Made by a program: the position numbers and the translations under genes. 52,687 bases of DNA from positions 1 through 52,687 of the forward strand of contig JBBRUT010000009.1 in assembly GCA_038247555.1 (NCBI GenBank), in the 5' to 3' direction. Each line of letters starts with the position of its first letter. Position 1 is the stretch's first letter. The notes under the pieces are model-generated. The model made no database searches and was not told the origin of the DNA. It worked only from the letters and a program-made list of their open reading frames with translations. Source of the stretch: JAHBXL01 sp038247555. GTDB taxonomy: Bacteria; Planctomycetota; Phycisphaerae; Phycisphaerales; UBA1924. Shown here in pieces: positions 42,210 to 51,229 of this stretch.

Positions 42210-44681
42210 ATGGCTTGGAATCGTTCTGTTCGTACCCGTAGCCGGGTTGTCGTGTGCGCGCCCTTTGTGGCGGTCACATCCCTGCTGGCCGCCGCTGGTC
42301 AGGCTTCGGCCATCGCCGATGCCGCCGCAGCCCAACCTGCCTCGAGTCTCCATCTTCGCGTCGGCACCATTGCAACCACCCCGGGCACCAATGTGCTCGT
42401 CAACGGCCACGGGATAACCCCGGATCGTCGTCATGTCGTCCAGTTCGACGGCCCGATGACCCCTGAGCGCAGCGAGATCATCGCAAAGTCGGGCATCACC
42501 CTCGGTGAATATCTCCCGGACAACTCCTGGATCGTCCGCCTCGACAAAGCAAGCGCGGCCGCGCTCGCCGTGCTCCCGTTCGTGACCTGGGTCGGAGAGT
42601 TCGATGCCGCCTGGAAGATCGACCCGGAACTGGCCATTCGCGCATACGCAACCCCGGACCGCCAATCGCTCGCCGCGCTTGGCCTGTGCCAGGTTGTCGT
42701 CGTCGTCTTCAACGGCGAAGCGCCCGACGAAGCGCACGACGCTCTGCTCAAGGCCGGCGCACAGATCCTCGAATCCAGCCTGTGTGGCTCTCAGTGGATG
42801 ATCGACGCCGTGCTCCCGCCCGCCGCGGCACGCGGGCTCGCATCCATTCCTTCTATTCAGTTCATCGAAGATGCTCCCGAAGGGTCGCTCCGAAACGACT
42901 CCAATCGCTGGATCGTCCAGAGCAACGTCAGCGGCCAGACCCCCATCTGGGATCGCGGCATTCAGGGGCAGGGACAGGTTGGCGGCCTGATCGACGACAC
43001 GCCGTACGAAGGCCACTGCATGTTCGATGACACTCCTGCGCCAGGCACCCCCGGCCACCGCAAGTTCATCGGCTGGCGCAACGCCACCGGCCCCGGCTTC
43101 CACGGCACCCACACCGCCGGCACAATGGCCGGCGATCGATCCCCCTTCGGCGCGTACACCCTGCACGACGGGCTCGCCTTCGCCGCCAAGATCTCCTTCT
43201 CCGGCCTCGACGCCGTCGTCAGCTCGCCGTCCACCCTTCAGCCGCGCCTCGAGAACCAGCACGCCGATGGCGCTCGTGTGCACTCCAACTCCTGGGGCGA
43301 TGACGGAACCACCGCCTACACCACCTGGTGCCGGCAGATCGACCTGTTCACCTGGGCCAACGAAGAGAGCGTCGTGGCCTTCGCTGTGAGCAATCTCTCG
43401 AGCCTGAAGACCCCCGAGAACTCCATCAATGTCCTCGCAGTTGGCGCATCCAACGATGCTCCCAACCAGGGCACTATCAGTTCTGGTGGGCAGGGCCCCA
43501 CCATCGACGGCCGCCGCAAGCCGGAGATCTACGCGCCCGGTTCCGGCACCGTCTCCGCCACGACCAGCGGGCAGTGCAGCACCGCCAGTGCAAGCGGCAC
43601 TTCGATGGCGTGTCCAGCAATCTCCGGTGCCGGCCTGCTCGTCCGCCAATACTTCACCGATGGCTTCTACCCTTCCGGTGCAGCCGTCCTCAATGACAGC
43701 TTGGTCCCCTCCGGCGCGCTCATCCGCGCCGTGATGCTCAACGGCACCGTCGATATGTCCGGCGTCTCCGGCTATCCCACCAACCGCGAGGGTTGGGGCC
43801 GCCTCATCCTCGATAATGGCCTCTACTTCCCCGGCGACGCCCGCGGCCTGCACGTCACCGACATCCGAAACGCGCAGGGCCTCACCACCGGGCAGCAGGT
43901 CGAGCAGCAGATCATCTGTAACAGCCCCGGACAGCCCCTCCGCGTCACCCTCGTGTGGACCGGCCCCGCCGCCACCGTCGGCGCTTCCAACCCGGTCATC
44001 AACAACCTTGACCTCGAAGTCGTTGGTCCCTCAAGCTCGGTCTATCGAGGCAACGCCTTCACCTCCGGGCAGTCCTCAGTCGGCGGAGTCGCTGACCTCA
44101 AGAACAATGTCGAGCAGTTCCTGCTCAATACCCCCGACGCAGGAACCTACACCATCCTCGTCAAGGGCACGACCGTCAATCAGGGTCCCCAGGGCTACGC
44201 CCTTGTCATCACCGGCGACGTCACCGATCCCTGCGGTGCCCCCGCCTTCATCGACCAGCCCCGCTCGGTCAACATCGATGAAGGCCTCGCCGCCATCTTC
44301 TCTGTAGACGCTTCGGGCGATGACCTCGCCTATCAGTGGCGGCTTGCTGGTTCGCCCCTTCTTGATGATGTCCGCATCAGCGGTTCCTCCACCGCCACCC
44401 TCACTATCGACCCCGTCACTACAGATGATGCCGGCTTGTACGACGTCATCGTCTCCAACGCCTGCGACGATGTCGAAAGCGACCCCGCGGAACTCACCGT
44501 CAACATCGTGAACACCTGCCCTGCTGACCTCGACGGAATCGAGGGCCTCGGCGTGCCCGATATCTTCCAGTTCCTCGCCCTCTGGTTCGCGGGAGATGCG
44601 CTCGCAGACTGGGATGAGCAGGATGGCATCGGTGTGCCTGACATCTTTGCCTATCTCTCCGACTGGTTTGCCGGCTGCTGA
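42210..44681 (+). CDS. Secreted subtilisin-like (S8) serine protease with Ig-like domain and GC-type dockerin-like tail
   Basis: GGAGG just upstream fixes the start; the product has 823 residues. A signal peptide (about 1-35) precedes a propeptide-like region (about 45-225). The peptidase S8 domain has D262 (GGLIDDTP), H301 (FHGTHTAGTMAG) and S465 (SGTSMACPAISG). A CUB-like beta domain with RVTLVWTGP and LEVVGPSSS follows. Next is an Ig-like domain (about 665-760: IDQPRSVNIDEGLAAIFSVDASG, YQWRLAG, DAGLYDVIVSNACDD). The final module is CPADLDGIEGLGVPDIFQFLALWFAG plus DGIGVPDIFAYLSDWFAGC. It is probably exported and surface-held to degrade external protein. First of three protease genes in a row. 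Confidence 0.9.
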   Translation: MAWNRSVRTRSRVVVCAPFVAVTSLLAAAGQASAIADAAAAQPASSLHLRVGTIATTPGTNVLVNGHGITPDRRHVVQFDGPMTPERSEIIAKSGITLGEYLPDNSWIVRLDKASAAALAVLPFVTWVGEFDAAWKIDPELAIRAYATPDRQSLAALGLCQVVVVVFNGEAPDEAHDALLKAGAQILESSLCGSQWMIDAVLPPAAARGLASIPSIQFIEDAPEGSLRNDSNRWIVQSNVSGQTPIWDRGIQGQGQVGGLIDDTPYEGHCMFDDTPAPGTPGHRKFIGWRNATGPGFHGTHTAGTMAGDRSPFGAYTLHDGLAFAAKISFSGLDAVVSSPSTLQPRLENQHADGARVHSNSWGDDGTTAYTTWCRQIDLFTWANEESVVAFAVSNLSSLKTPENSINVLAVGASNDAPNQGTISSGGQGPTIDGRRKPEIYAPGSGTVSATTSGQCSTASASGTSMACPAISGAGLLVRQYFTDGFYPSGAAVLNDSLVPSGALIRAVMLNGTVDMSGVSGYPTNREGWGRLILDNGLYFPGDARGLHVTDIRNAQGLTTGQQVEQQIICNSPGQPLRVTLVWTGPAATVGASNPVINNLDLEVVGPSSSVYRGNAFTSGQSSVGGVADLKNNVEQFLLNTPDAGTYTILVKGTTVNQGPQGYALVITGDVTDPCGAPAFIDQPRSVNIDEGLAAIFSVDASGDDLAYQWRLAGSPLLDDVRISGSSTATLTIDPVTTDDAGLYDVIVSNACDDVESDPAELTVNIVNTCPADLDGIEGLGVPDIFQFLALWFAGDALADWDEQDGIGVPDIFAYLSDWFAGC

Positions 44682-44818
44682 TGCCGCTCCGAGCAGCCGC
44701 CACGCAACGCGCCCTAACCGTGCCCCTCAACCGTGCCTCCAAACCGCGTCCCCCCAGCCGGTCGCGATGACTCGCCTTTCAACGCACTGATCGCCTCCCT
44801 TTTTGAGGACAGCCCTCC

Positions 44819-47644
44819 ATGACACGCCGCGCACGATCGATTTTCCCCGCCCTCCTCCTCGCGATCACCGGGCTCGCCGCTCCGGCCATCGCCGCGGATG
44901 TCCACTCCGCTGGCTCCGGCCAGGTGGCCGCCGCGCGTGCGAGTTTCTCCGCCCGCATGCCCGCCGTCGAAATGCACACCAACGGCGGCCTTACCACCGT
45001 GTACGGACCGGCCTTCTCCCGCGGCGTCTCGGCCCAGGACAGTGCCGCACGTTTCGCCCGCCAGCACACCCCCATCTTCGGCACCCAGTACGCCGACCTG
45101 ACCGCCCGCGGGCTCAACGCCGACGGCACCCACCTCCTCCCCGTTTCCTACGACGCCGCCACCGATTCCTATCGCTTCACCCTTGTGAACTACTCCCAGG
45201 TTCGCGACGGCCTCCCGGTTTGGCGTTCAGACCTGCGTCTGCTTGTCCGCAACGATGCGGACTTTCCGCTCGTGCTCGCCAAGTCAGCGCTCAAGGACCT
45301 CGGCGCGTTCCAGCCGGCTCAGGGCCTGCGAGACAAGGCCATCACCGAAGTCGCCGCCACCGAGTCCGCTCTCGAGATCTTCCCCGCGCTCAACAACTTT
45401 GAGCCCGGACGCATGGTCATCTTCGCCGGAAGCCCCGATGTCCCCGCCGCGCCCATCCTTGCATGGGAAGTGATCGGCAATGGACCCGCCGGCGCAGACG
45501 GAGTCCCGCAGCGCTGGCTCTTCATCGTTGATGCCATCTCCGGCGCAGTGATCTACCGCGAAAGCCTCATCGCCCACGTCGATGTCAACGGCAATGTCAG
45601 CGCCTGGGCAACCTCCACCAGCCGCGCGGGAGTCTGCGACCCCGCGACCCTCCAGCCCATGCCCTACGCCCGCGTGCAGGTCACCGGCGGCAACTTCTCC
45701 TACACCGACATCGACGGCAACTACACCATCCCCCACGGCGGCAGCGCGCCCGTCACCGTCACCTCTTCCCCCCGCGGCCAGTTCTTCCGCGTCTACAACC
45801 AGGCCGCGACCACCAGCGAGCTCTCGCAAAGCATCACCCCGCCCGGGCCCGCAAACTTTGTTCACAACCCCGGCGTCACCACCGAAGCCACTCTGGCCGA
45901 GGTCAACGCCTACATCCACTCCAACGTCGTCCGCGACTACACACTCGCGTTCAACCCATCGTTCCCCTCCGTCGCCACAAGCTCCGAGTTCCGCGTCAAC
46001 GTGAACATCGCCGACAGCTGCAACGCGTTCTACGACGGATCATCGATCAACTTCTTCCTCGCCGGCGGCGGTTGCAACAACACTGCGTTCGCCACCGTTG
46101 TGCACCACGAGTACGGCCATCACATCGTCAGCGTCGCCGGTTCCGGCCAAGGCGCCTATGGCGAGGGCTTTGGCGACGTCATGGGTGTCCTCATCACCGA
46201 TGAATCCTCCCTCGGCCGCGGCTTCCAGTCCTGCGCCTCGGGCCTTCGCAACGCCAACAACGGCTGCATCTACTCCCCCGCCAACTGCTCCTCCTGCGGC
46301 AGCGCGATCCACACCTGCGGACAGATCCTCTCCGGCAGCGTCTGGGCCATCCGGACCAACCTGCTCGCCTCCAACCCCGCGACCTACCGCCAGATCATCT
46401 CCGACATGGCTGTGAACTCCGTCCTCCTTCACCAGGGGACATCCATCGCCAACGACATCGTCATCGACTTTCTCACGCTCAACGACAACGACGACGACAT
46501 CACCAACGGCACACCCAACTACTCACAGATCGCCGCCGGGTTCACCACCAAGGGCTTCACGCCGCCGGTGCTTCCCGCCCTCGGCTTTGCCTATCCCGGC
46601 GGCCGCCCGCAGGTCGTCTCGCCCTCCGGCGGAACCAGCATGATCGTCGAGGTCTCCGGTGTCACCGGCATCCCCCAACTCAATACGGGCACTCTCACGT
46701 ACGACAACGGCTCGGGCTTTGTCACCGTGCCCATGACCCAGATCGACCAGAACGTCTACCGCGCGGACTTCCCCGCCACGCCCTGCGGCACCCCCATCCG
46801 CTACTACGTCTCGGCGCGCACGGTCGGCAACGTGGTTGTCTCCAACCCCATCACCGCCCCCGCCGAGTTCCGTACCTCCGTCGCGGCAACCGGCACCGAA
46901 TCCGTCTTCGCCGATGCGCTTGAAACCAACACCGGATGGACCGTCGGTGCCCCCGGCGATCTCGCGACCTCCGGCATCTGGCTCCGCACGAATCCCACCG
47001 GCGCGTTCGCCAGCGGTCTCCAGTCGCAGCCAGAAGACGACGTCACGCTCGACCCCGGCATCAACTGTTTCGTCACCGGCAACGCCGCCCCCGGCGCCAA
47101 CGCCGGAACGCAGGATATCGATGGCGGTGCAACAACTCTCACCAGTCCCATCTTCGATCTCTCCTCTGCCGCCGCTCCCACCATCGCCTACTGGCGCTGG
47201 TACTCCAACCACGCGGGTGCGGCACCGGGCGCCGACACCTTCGTCGTCTCGATCTCCAACAACGGCGGCACCACCTGGACCACCGCCGAGACCGTCGGCC
47301 CCTCCGGCCCCGAAACCGAAGGCGGCTGGTACTTCCGCCAGTTCAACGTCGCGGATATCCTCCCGCTCACCGCAAGCATGCGCATGCGCTTTGTCGCCGC
47401 GGATCTGGGCGACGGCTCCCTCGTCGAAGCCGCTCTTGACGAGTTCCTCGTCACCACCTTCACGTGCGATGCCGCCTGCCCGGGCGACTTCAACAACGAT
47501 GGCGTCATCGGCGTACCCGACATCTTCGCCTTCCTGGCCGCGTGGTTTGCCGCCGATCCCGCGGCGGATGTCGACGGCAACCCTGGCATCACCGTCCCGG
47601 ACATCTTCGCCTTCCTCTCCGTGTGGTTCACCCCCTGCCCCTAA
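44819..47644 (+). CDS. Secreted M36/thermolysin-like metalloprotease with GC-type dockerin-like tail
   Basis: The product has 941 residues. A signal peptide (about 1-25) precedes an FTP-type inhibitory propeptide (about 70-270: FTLVNYSQVRDGLPVWRSDLRLLV; LAWEVIGNG...RWLFIVDAISGAVIYRESL). A small carboxypeptidase-regulatory-like beta fold spans about 275-320. The catalytic domain has the zinc motif H430-E431-Y-G-H434 and third ligand E449 in YGEGFGDVMG, as in gluzincins of the M36/M4 type. After about 590 come beta domains, including a jelly-roll (WTVGAPGDLATSGIWLRTNP, TIAYWRWYSNHAG). The tail is GDFNNDGVIGVPDIFAFLAAWFAAD and DGNPGITVPDIFAFLSVWFTPCP. It is probably exported and activated by propeptide removal. 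Second of three. Confidence 0.9.
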   Translation: MTRRARSIFPALLLAITGLAAPAIAADVHSAGSGQVAAARASFSARMPAVEMHTNGGLTTVYGPAFSRGVSAQDSAARFARQHTPIFGTQYADLTARGLNADGTHLLPVSYDAATDSYRFTLVNYSQVRDGLPVWRSDLRLLVRNDADFPLVLAKSALKDLGAFQPAQGLRDKAITEVAATESALEIFPALNNFEPGRMVIFAGSPDVPAAPILAWEVIGNGPAGADGVPQRWLFIVDAISGAVIYRESLIAHVDVNGNVSAWATSTSRAGVCDPATLQPMPYARVQVTGGNFSYTDIDGNYTIPHGGSAPVTVTSSPRGQFFRVYNQAATTSELSQSITPPGPANFVHNPGVTTEATLAEVNAYIHSNVVRDYTLAFNPSFPSVATSSEFRVNVNIADSCNAFYDGSSINFFLAGGGCNNTAFATVVHHEYGHHIVSVAGSGQGAYGEGFGDVMGVLITDESSLGRGFQSCASGLRNANNGCIYSPANCSSCGSAIHTCGQILSGSVWAIRTNLLASNPATYRQIISDMAVNSVLLHQGTSIANDIVIDFLTLNDNDDDITNGTPNYSQIAAGFTTKGFTPPVLPALGFAYPGGRPQVVSPSGGTSMIVEVSGVTGIPQLNTGTLTYDNGSGFVTVPMTQIDQNVYRADFPATPCGTPIRYYVSARTVGNVVVSNPITAPAEFRTSVAATGTESVFADALETNTGWTVGAPGDLATSGIWLRTNPTGAFASGLQSQPEDDVTLDPGINCFVTGNAAPGANAGTQDIDGGATTLTSPIFDLSSAAAPTIAYWRWYSNHAGAAPGADTFVVSISNNGGTTWTTAETVGPSGPETEGGWYFRQFNVADILPLTASMRMRFVAADLGDGSLVEAALDEFLVTTFTCDAACPGDFNNDGVIGVPDIFAFLAAWFAADPAADVDGNPGITVPDIFAFLSVWFTPCP

Positions 47645-47811
47645 ACCCTATCGCCACGCGACCCATGCCGTTCAGAGCGAGTCCGAGAATCTCCTGCGCG
47701 CTGTTCTTCCGGAAGTTCCTAGCCCCCCCATCCGCCGCACGGTATCTTGAACTGCTCTGAATACACCCATCCGTGAGCGCCTTGCCGCTCACTCCGAATC
47801 CGGTTCTTCTT

Positions 47812-50112
47812 ATGCGCATGAATCTGTTCAGCGTCTGCGCTCTCACCACAGCCGTCTCCGGCGCCGCCGCTGGCCCCTCGCCCGCGCGCGACGAGATCAG
47901 CCGCCGCCCCGATTGCATCGTCCAGCCGCACCCCGGGCCCCAGACCGCCTTCCAGTTTGCCTTCGACCGCTTCGTCAAAGCCTCTACTGACCCCGAGCGC
48001 ACACGCGGCTCCCTCCTGCTCCGGCTCGGCGGTGCGCCAACCTGCTATCCCGATGATCTCTCCCCCGAAGAGTGGGAAGCGATCTTTCAGGCAACCGGCC
48101 TCCTGCCACCTGGCGATGGCGGCGGCGATGGTGTGCAGGTCCGCTACTACACCGAACCCAGCGCGTGGCTCGGCGAAGCGCAGATTGATACCGCCGGCCG
48201 CGCCCAGGCCGCGAGACTCACCTATTCCTTCCCCGATGACGGCACGACATGGGGCCTGAGCGCCTCAGGCTTCCCCACCGGCCCCAATGTCCTCAACGCC
48301 AACCTGCTGGCCACCTTCGGCGACACCGATCGCGGGCGCGAACACATCCGCCAGGCCATCGCCTCCTGGAGACTCCACTCCGGAGTGGCCTACACCGAAG
48401 TCGCCGACAACAACAGCCCGATGGATCAGCTTGTCGGCCGTGTCTTGGTGCGCGGCGACATTCGCATCGGTTCAACAGACCTCAACGCCAGCGTTCTGGC
48501 GTATAACGCCTATCCCCTGGGAAGCGGAAGCACATCCCTGTCGGGAGGCGATATGTGCCTCAACTCTCAATACTTCCTCCCCGCCTACTTCGGCGGACCC
48601 GGAAGCGACTTCCGATACTTCCGCAACACCATCGCCCACGAGCACGGCCACGGACTCGGGCTCCGCCACAGCGTCCCCTGCGACGTCACCAAAATCATGG
48701 AGCCCCAGGTCGGCGGCACCATCCAGGGCATCCAGATCGACGACATCCGCGGCGGCCAGCGCAACTACGGCGACCGCTTTTCCGGCAACATCTCCGGCAT
48801 CACCGCCGCCCCGCTCGGAGAGCTTGCCTCCCCCACGCCGCGCTCCATCTTCCTCTCTTCCCTCTCTACCAACAGCTTCAACGGATACAACAACAGCTCC
48901 GAGGATTGGTTCACCTTCACCCTCGCGACTCCGCGCACAGTCACCATCATCGCCGGTCCCTACGGCGGCGTCTACTCCGCGGCCCCGCAAAGCTCGGGCT
49001 GCAACGGCTCCCCGCTCATCGAGATCGATGCGCAGGCCACCGCAAACCTCCGGATCGAGCTGCGCCGCCCCGCAAACACGCAGATTCAGTTCGCCAGCGC
49101 CAATGGCCGCGGCTTCCCAGAGACGCTCAACGCCGGAACCCTCCCCGCCGGCACCTACTTCGTCAAGGTCCGCGACATCAACACCGTCGACATCCCCAAT
49201 AATCAGCGCGTGCAGCTTTACAACCTCACCATCCAGGTCGACTCCGCGCCCCTCCCGCCCCTCGCCGTCGCCGGCATCAACAAGCGTGTCGCCGCGAACA
49301 CCGACTGCTGGCTCATAGGCCACATCAACTCCCGCGCGCAGGCTCCCGGTGCCACGATCTCGTCGTACAGCTGGGACCTCGATGCTGATGGCGTGTTCGA
49401 AGCCAGCGGCTCCCCCACTACTTTCCAGTATGTCTCCAACGGAACGCACCAGGCGACGCTCCGCGTCACCGATTCAAGCGGCACCACCAGCACCGACTCC
49501 ATCAGCGTCGCCGTCTACAACGCCGTGACGTCCGTCGCTTCAGTCTTCCCGCCCGGTGCATCGCCCGGCACCACGATCCCCGTCACGATCCACGGGACCA
49601 ACTTCAAGGGCGTCACCGCTGCTTCACAGGTGACCGTGTCCGGTTCGGGCGTCTCCGTCAGCGGCACCCCCGTCGTCAACCACCTCGGCACACAGATCTC
49701 TGGCCTCTCCGTCACCGTCACCGCCGGCGCATCCCTCGGCGCTCGCAATGTCTCGATCACCAACTCTGACGGGCTTGGCTCCGCCGGCACCGGCATCAAC
49801 ACCTTCACCGTCGGCAATGTCTCCGGTGCGTGCTGCTTCGGCACTTACTGCGTCGTCACCACCCAGGCGGCTTGCGCCTCCGGCGGTGTCTGGCAGGGGG
49901 GCGGCACCGCGTGCGGCACAGCCGGCAACCCCACCACTTGCTGCCGCGCCAACTTCGACGGCGTCGACGGCGTCACCGTCCCGGACATCTTCGCCTTTCT
50001 TTCCGCCTGGTTTGCGGGCAATCCCGCGGCCAACATCGACGGTGTCAACGGCGTCGCCGTCCCCGACATTTTCGCCTTCCTATCCCTGTGGTTCGCTGGC
50101 TGCCCCGGCTGA
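47812..50112 (+). CDS. Secreted matrixin-like (M10) metalloprotease with PKD, IPT, GACC and GC-type dockerin-like modules
   Basis: The product is about 766 residues. After a signal peptide (MNLFSVCALTTAVSGAAAG), the catalytic domain carries the metzincin zinc motif H276-E-H-G-H280-G-L-G-L-R-H286 (HExxHxxGxxH). A PPC-like beta domain follows (about 345-475). A PKD domain contains ISSYSWDLDADGVFEASGSPTTFQY, and an IPT/TIG-like domain contains SPGTTIPVTIHGTNFKG. Next is the GACC module (GACCFGTYC...ACASGGVWQGGGTAC). Last comes the dockerin-like tail with FDGVDGVTVPDIFAFLSAWFAG and DGVNGVAVPDIFAFLSLWFAGCPG. Start: ATG at 47812 or 47818, no strong ribosome site. Third of the protease array; surface degradation of proteins is likely. 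Confidence 0.88.
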   Translation: MRMNLFSVCALTTAVSGAAAGPSPARDEISRRPDCIVQPHPGPQTAFQFAFDRFVKASTDPERTRGSLLLRLGGAPTCYPDDLSPEEWEAIFQATGLLPPGDGGGDGVQVRYYTEPSAWLGEAQIDTAGRAQAARLTYSFPDDGTTWGLSASGFPTGPNVLNANLLATFGDTDRGREHIRQAIASWRLHSGVAYTEVADNNSPMDQLVGRVLVRGDIRIGSTDLNASVLAYNAYPLGSGSTSLSGGDMCLNSQYFLPAYFGGPGSDFRYFRNTIAHEHGHGLGLRHSVPCDVTKIMEPQVGGTIQGIQIDDIRGGQRNYGDRFSGNISGITAAPLGELASPTPRSIFLSSLSTNSFNGYNNSSEDWFTFTLATPRTVTIIAGPYGGVYSAAPQSSGCNGSPLIEIDAQATANLRIELRRPANTQIQFASANGRGFPETLNAGTLPAGTYFVKVRDINTVDIPNNQRVQLYNLTIQVDSAPLPPLAVAGINKRVAANTDCWLIGHINSRAQAPGATISSYSWDLDADGVFEASGSPTTFQYVSNGTHQATLRVTDSSGTTSTDSISVAVYNAVTSVASVFPPGASPGTTIPVTIHGTNFKGVTAASQVTVSGSGVSVSGTPVVNHLGTQISGLSVTVTAGASLGARNVSITNSDGLGSAGTGINTFTVGNVSGACCFGTYCVVTTQAACASGGVWQGGGTACGTAGNPTTCCRANFDGVDGVTVPDIFAFLSAWFAGNPAANIDGVNGVAVPDIFAFLSLWFAGCPG

Positions 50113-50196
50113 GCCTCCAAACCCTCTGCCGCACCCTCCAACGCTCCGCTCAAGCTCCGAGAACTCGCCCGATCCGTGAGGATGGCGCGAATTTTG

Positions 50197-50255
50197 TTGA
50201 CACATCCCCCATGCGTGTGGCATGATTGCTTCGCTCTGGTGGATGGAGAGAGACC
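50197..50255 (+). promoter_or_regulatory. Promoter and GGATGGAGAGAG leader element of the last PEP-CTERM-like gene
   Basis: TTGACA (50197-50202), 18 bases, then CATGAT (50221-50226). Fourteen bases later begins GGATGGAGAGAGACC (50241-50255), about 160 bases before the start codon. The element matches those at 21.7 and 26.6 kb, although here it sits seven bases further from the -10 box. Confidence 0.55.
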
Positions 50256-50402
50256 CCTTCCTCCAAAGCAGTTCGCGTTACCACGACGGCTTGTGCCGTT
50301 CGTGGAGGGTCGCCGCCGCTCCCATTCAGGGTCGCGCGGTGGGTCTTTGGCGTGCATGCGGGCCGCACATCGTTCTTTGCCCGCAACAAGAGGAAGTGAA
50401 GT

Positions 50403-51038
50403 ATGAAAGCTCCAGTTTTGTTCGCTTTGATTGTCGCCGCGGCCGCCGCATCCGCTCAGGCCAGCAGCCCCACGATCACCTGGGAGCCCATCCCCGAGGA
50501 CAGCGGCTTCGTCCCCCGCAGCGCGTTCTCCTCCGTCTTCAGCGCCATCTCCGGCCCCTACGCGGCCTTTTCGGCCGCGACCGGCAGCCTTGGCTTTGAC
50601 GACTACCAGTCAACCTTCACCGATGGCGACTCTTTCGCTCTCCAGTCGATGCGCTTTGTGGGCGGCGTCACCAGCGTCGGCGGAATCATGACCTTCGATT
50701 TCTTCGACACCGATGACATCCTCGTCAGCACCACCTCGCTCGGCCTTCCTTCTGCCGGCAACTTCATCTGGACGATCACCTTCGAGTCCGCCCCCGGCCT
50801 GAAGGACTCAGATTTCTTCATCCCCGCCAGCGGCTACCTCCAACTCACCGCTGGTGCCGCGACCACCGGGCAGTGGTTCCTCTCGACTTCGCTCCCCACC
50901 GTCGGCACCGAGAGCCGCGAGCCTGGCGAAGGTTCCCTCACGACTCAGTCTCACCGGTTCGAGCTCAATGTCCCCACCCCCGGCGCGCTCGCGCTCCTGG
51001 GCATGGGCGGGATCGCCGCGCTCCGCCGTCGTCGCTGA
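50403..51038 (+). CDS. Secreted PEP-CTERM-like protein of unknown function
   Basis: The 211-residue product begins with a signal peptide (MKAPVLFALIVAAAAASAQA). The mature part is a single beta-rich domain with GFVPRSAFSSVFSAISGPYAAF, GSLGFDDYQST, ALQSMRFVGGVTSVGGIMTFDFFD and FIWTITFES, a pattern common in exported planctomycete proteins but with no known activity. The sorting tail is VPTPGALALLGMGGIAALRRRR. A GAGGAAGTGAAGT ribosome site precedes the start. The predicted promoter leader carries the GGATGGAGAGAG element. It follows the protease array on the same strand but appears to have its own promoter. Confidence 0.86.
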   Translation: MKAPVLFALIVAAAAASAQASSPTITWEPIPEDSGFVPRSAFSSVFSAISGPYAAFSAATGSLGFDDYQSTFTDGDSFALQSMRFVGGVTSVGGIMTFDFFDTDDILVSTTSLGLPSAGNFIWTITFESAPGLKDSDFFIPASGYLQLTAGAATTGQWFLSTSLPTVGTESREPGEGSLTTQSHRFELNVPTPGALALLGMGGIAALRRRR

Positions 51039-51064
51039 TCCGTTCCTGATCTCGTGATTCCTCT

Positions 51065-51125
51065 CCGGCCGCGCTCGCGGCTTCGCAACACCAGCGGAGT
51101 CACGGGCGCGGCCGGTCCTCTTTCC
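51065..51125 (+). terminator. Possible terminator after the last PEP-CTERM-like gene
   Basis: CCGGCCGCGC (51065-51074) pairs perfectly with GCGCGGCCGG (51106-51115), enclosing a 31-base loop, then TCCTCTTTCC. The long loop and weak T-tract make this uncertain. Confidence 0.45.
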
Positions 51126-51144
51126 ATACAGCCTACTCCCCGCG

Positions 51145-51184
51145 CGAAAGAAAGCGGCCGACGCATCACCCGATGCGCCGGCCG
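51145..51184 (-). terminator. Rho-independent terminator of the fasciclin gene
   Basis: On the minus strand CGGCCGGCGCATC (from 51172-51184) pairs with GATGCGTCGGCCG (from 51155-51167) over 13 positions with one wobble and a 4-base loop, followed by CTTTCTTTC. Confidence 0.78.
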
Positions 51185-51229
51185 TCGTTCATCGAACATG
51201 TTCTTGAAAGTTACCTCAGGACCGAACGC

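Noticed and set aside
41733..43853. 706-codon minus-strand open frame across the S8 protease and GH20 5' ends
   Set aside because: Runs across two well-supported genes with Gly/Ala/Asp-rich shadow composition.
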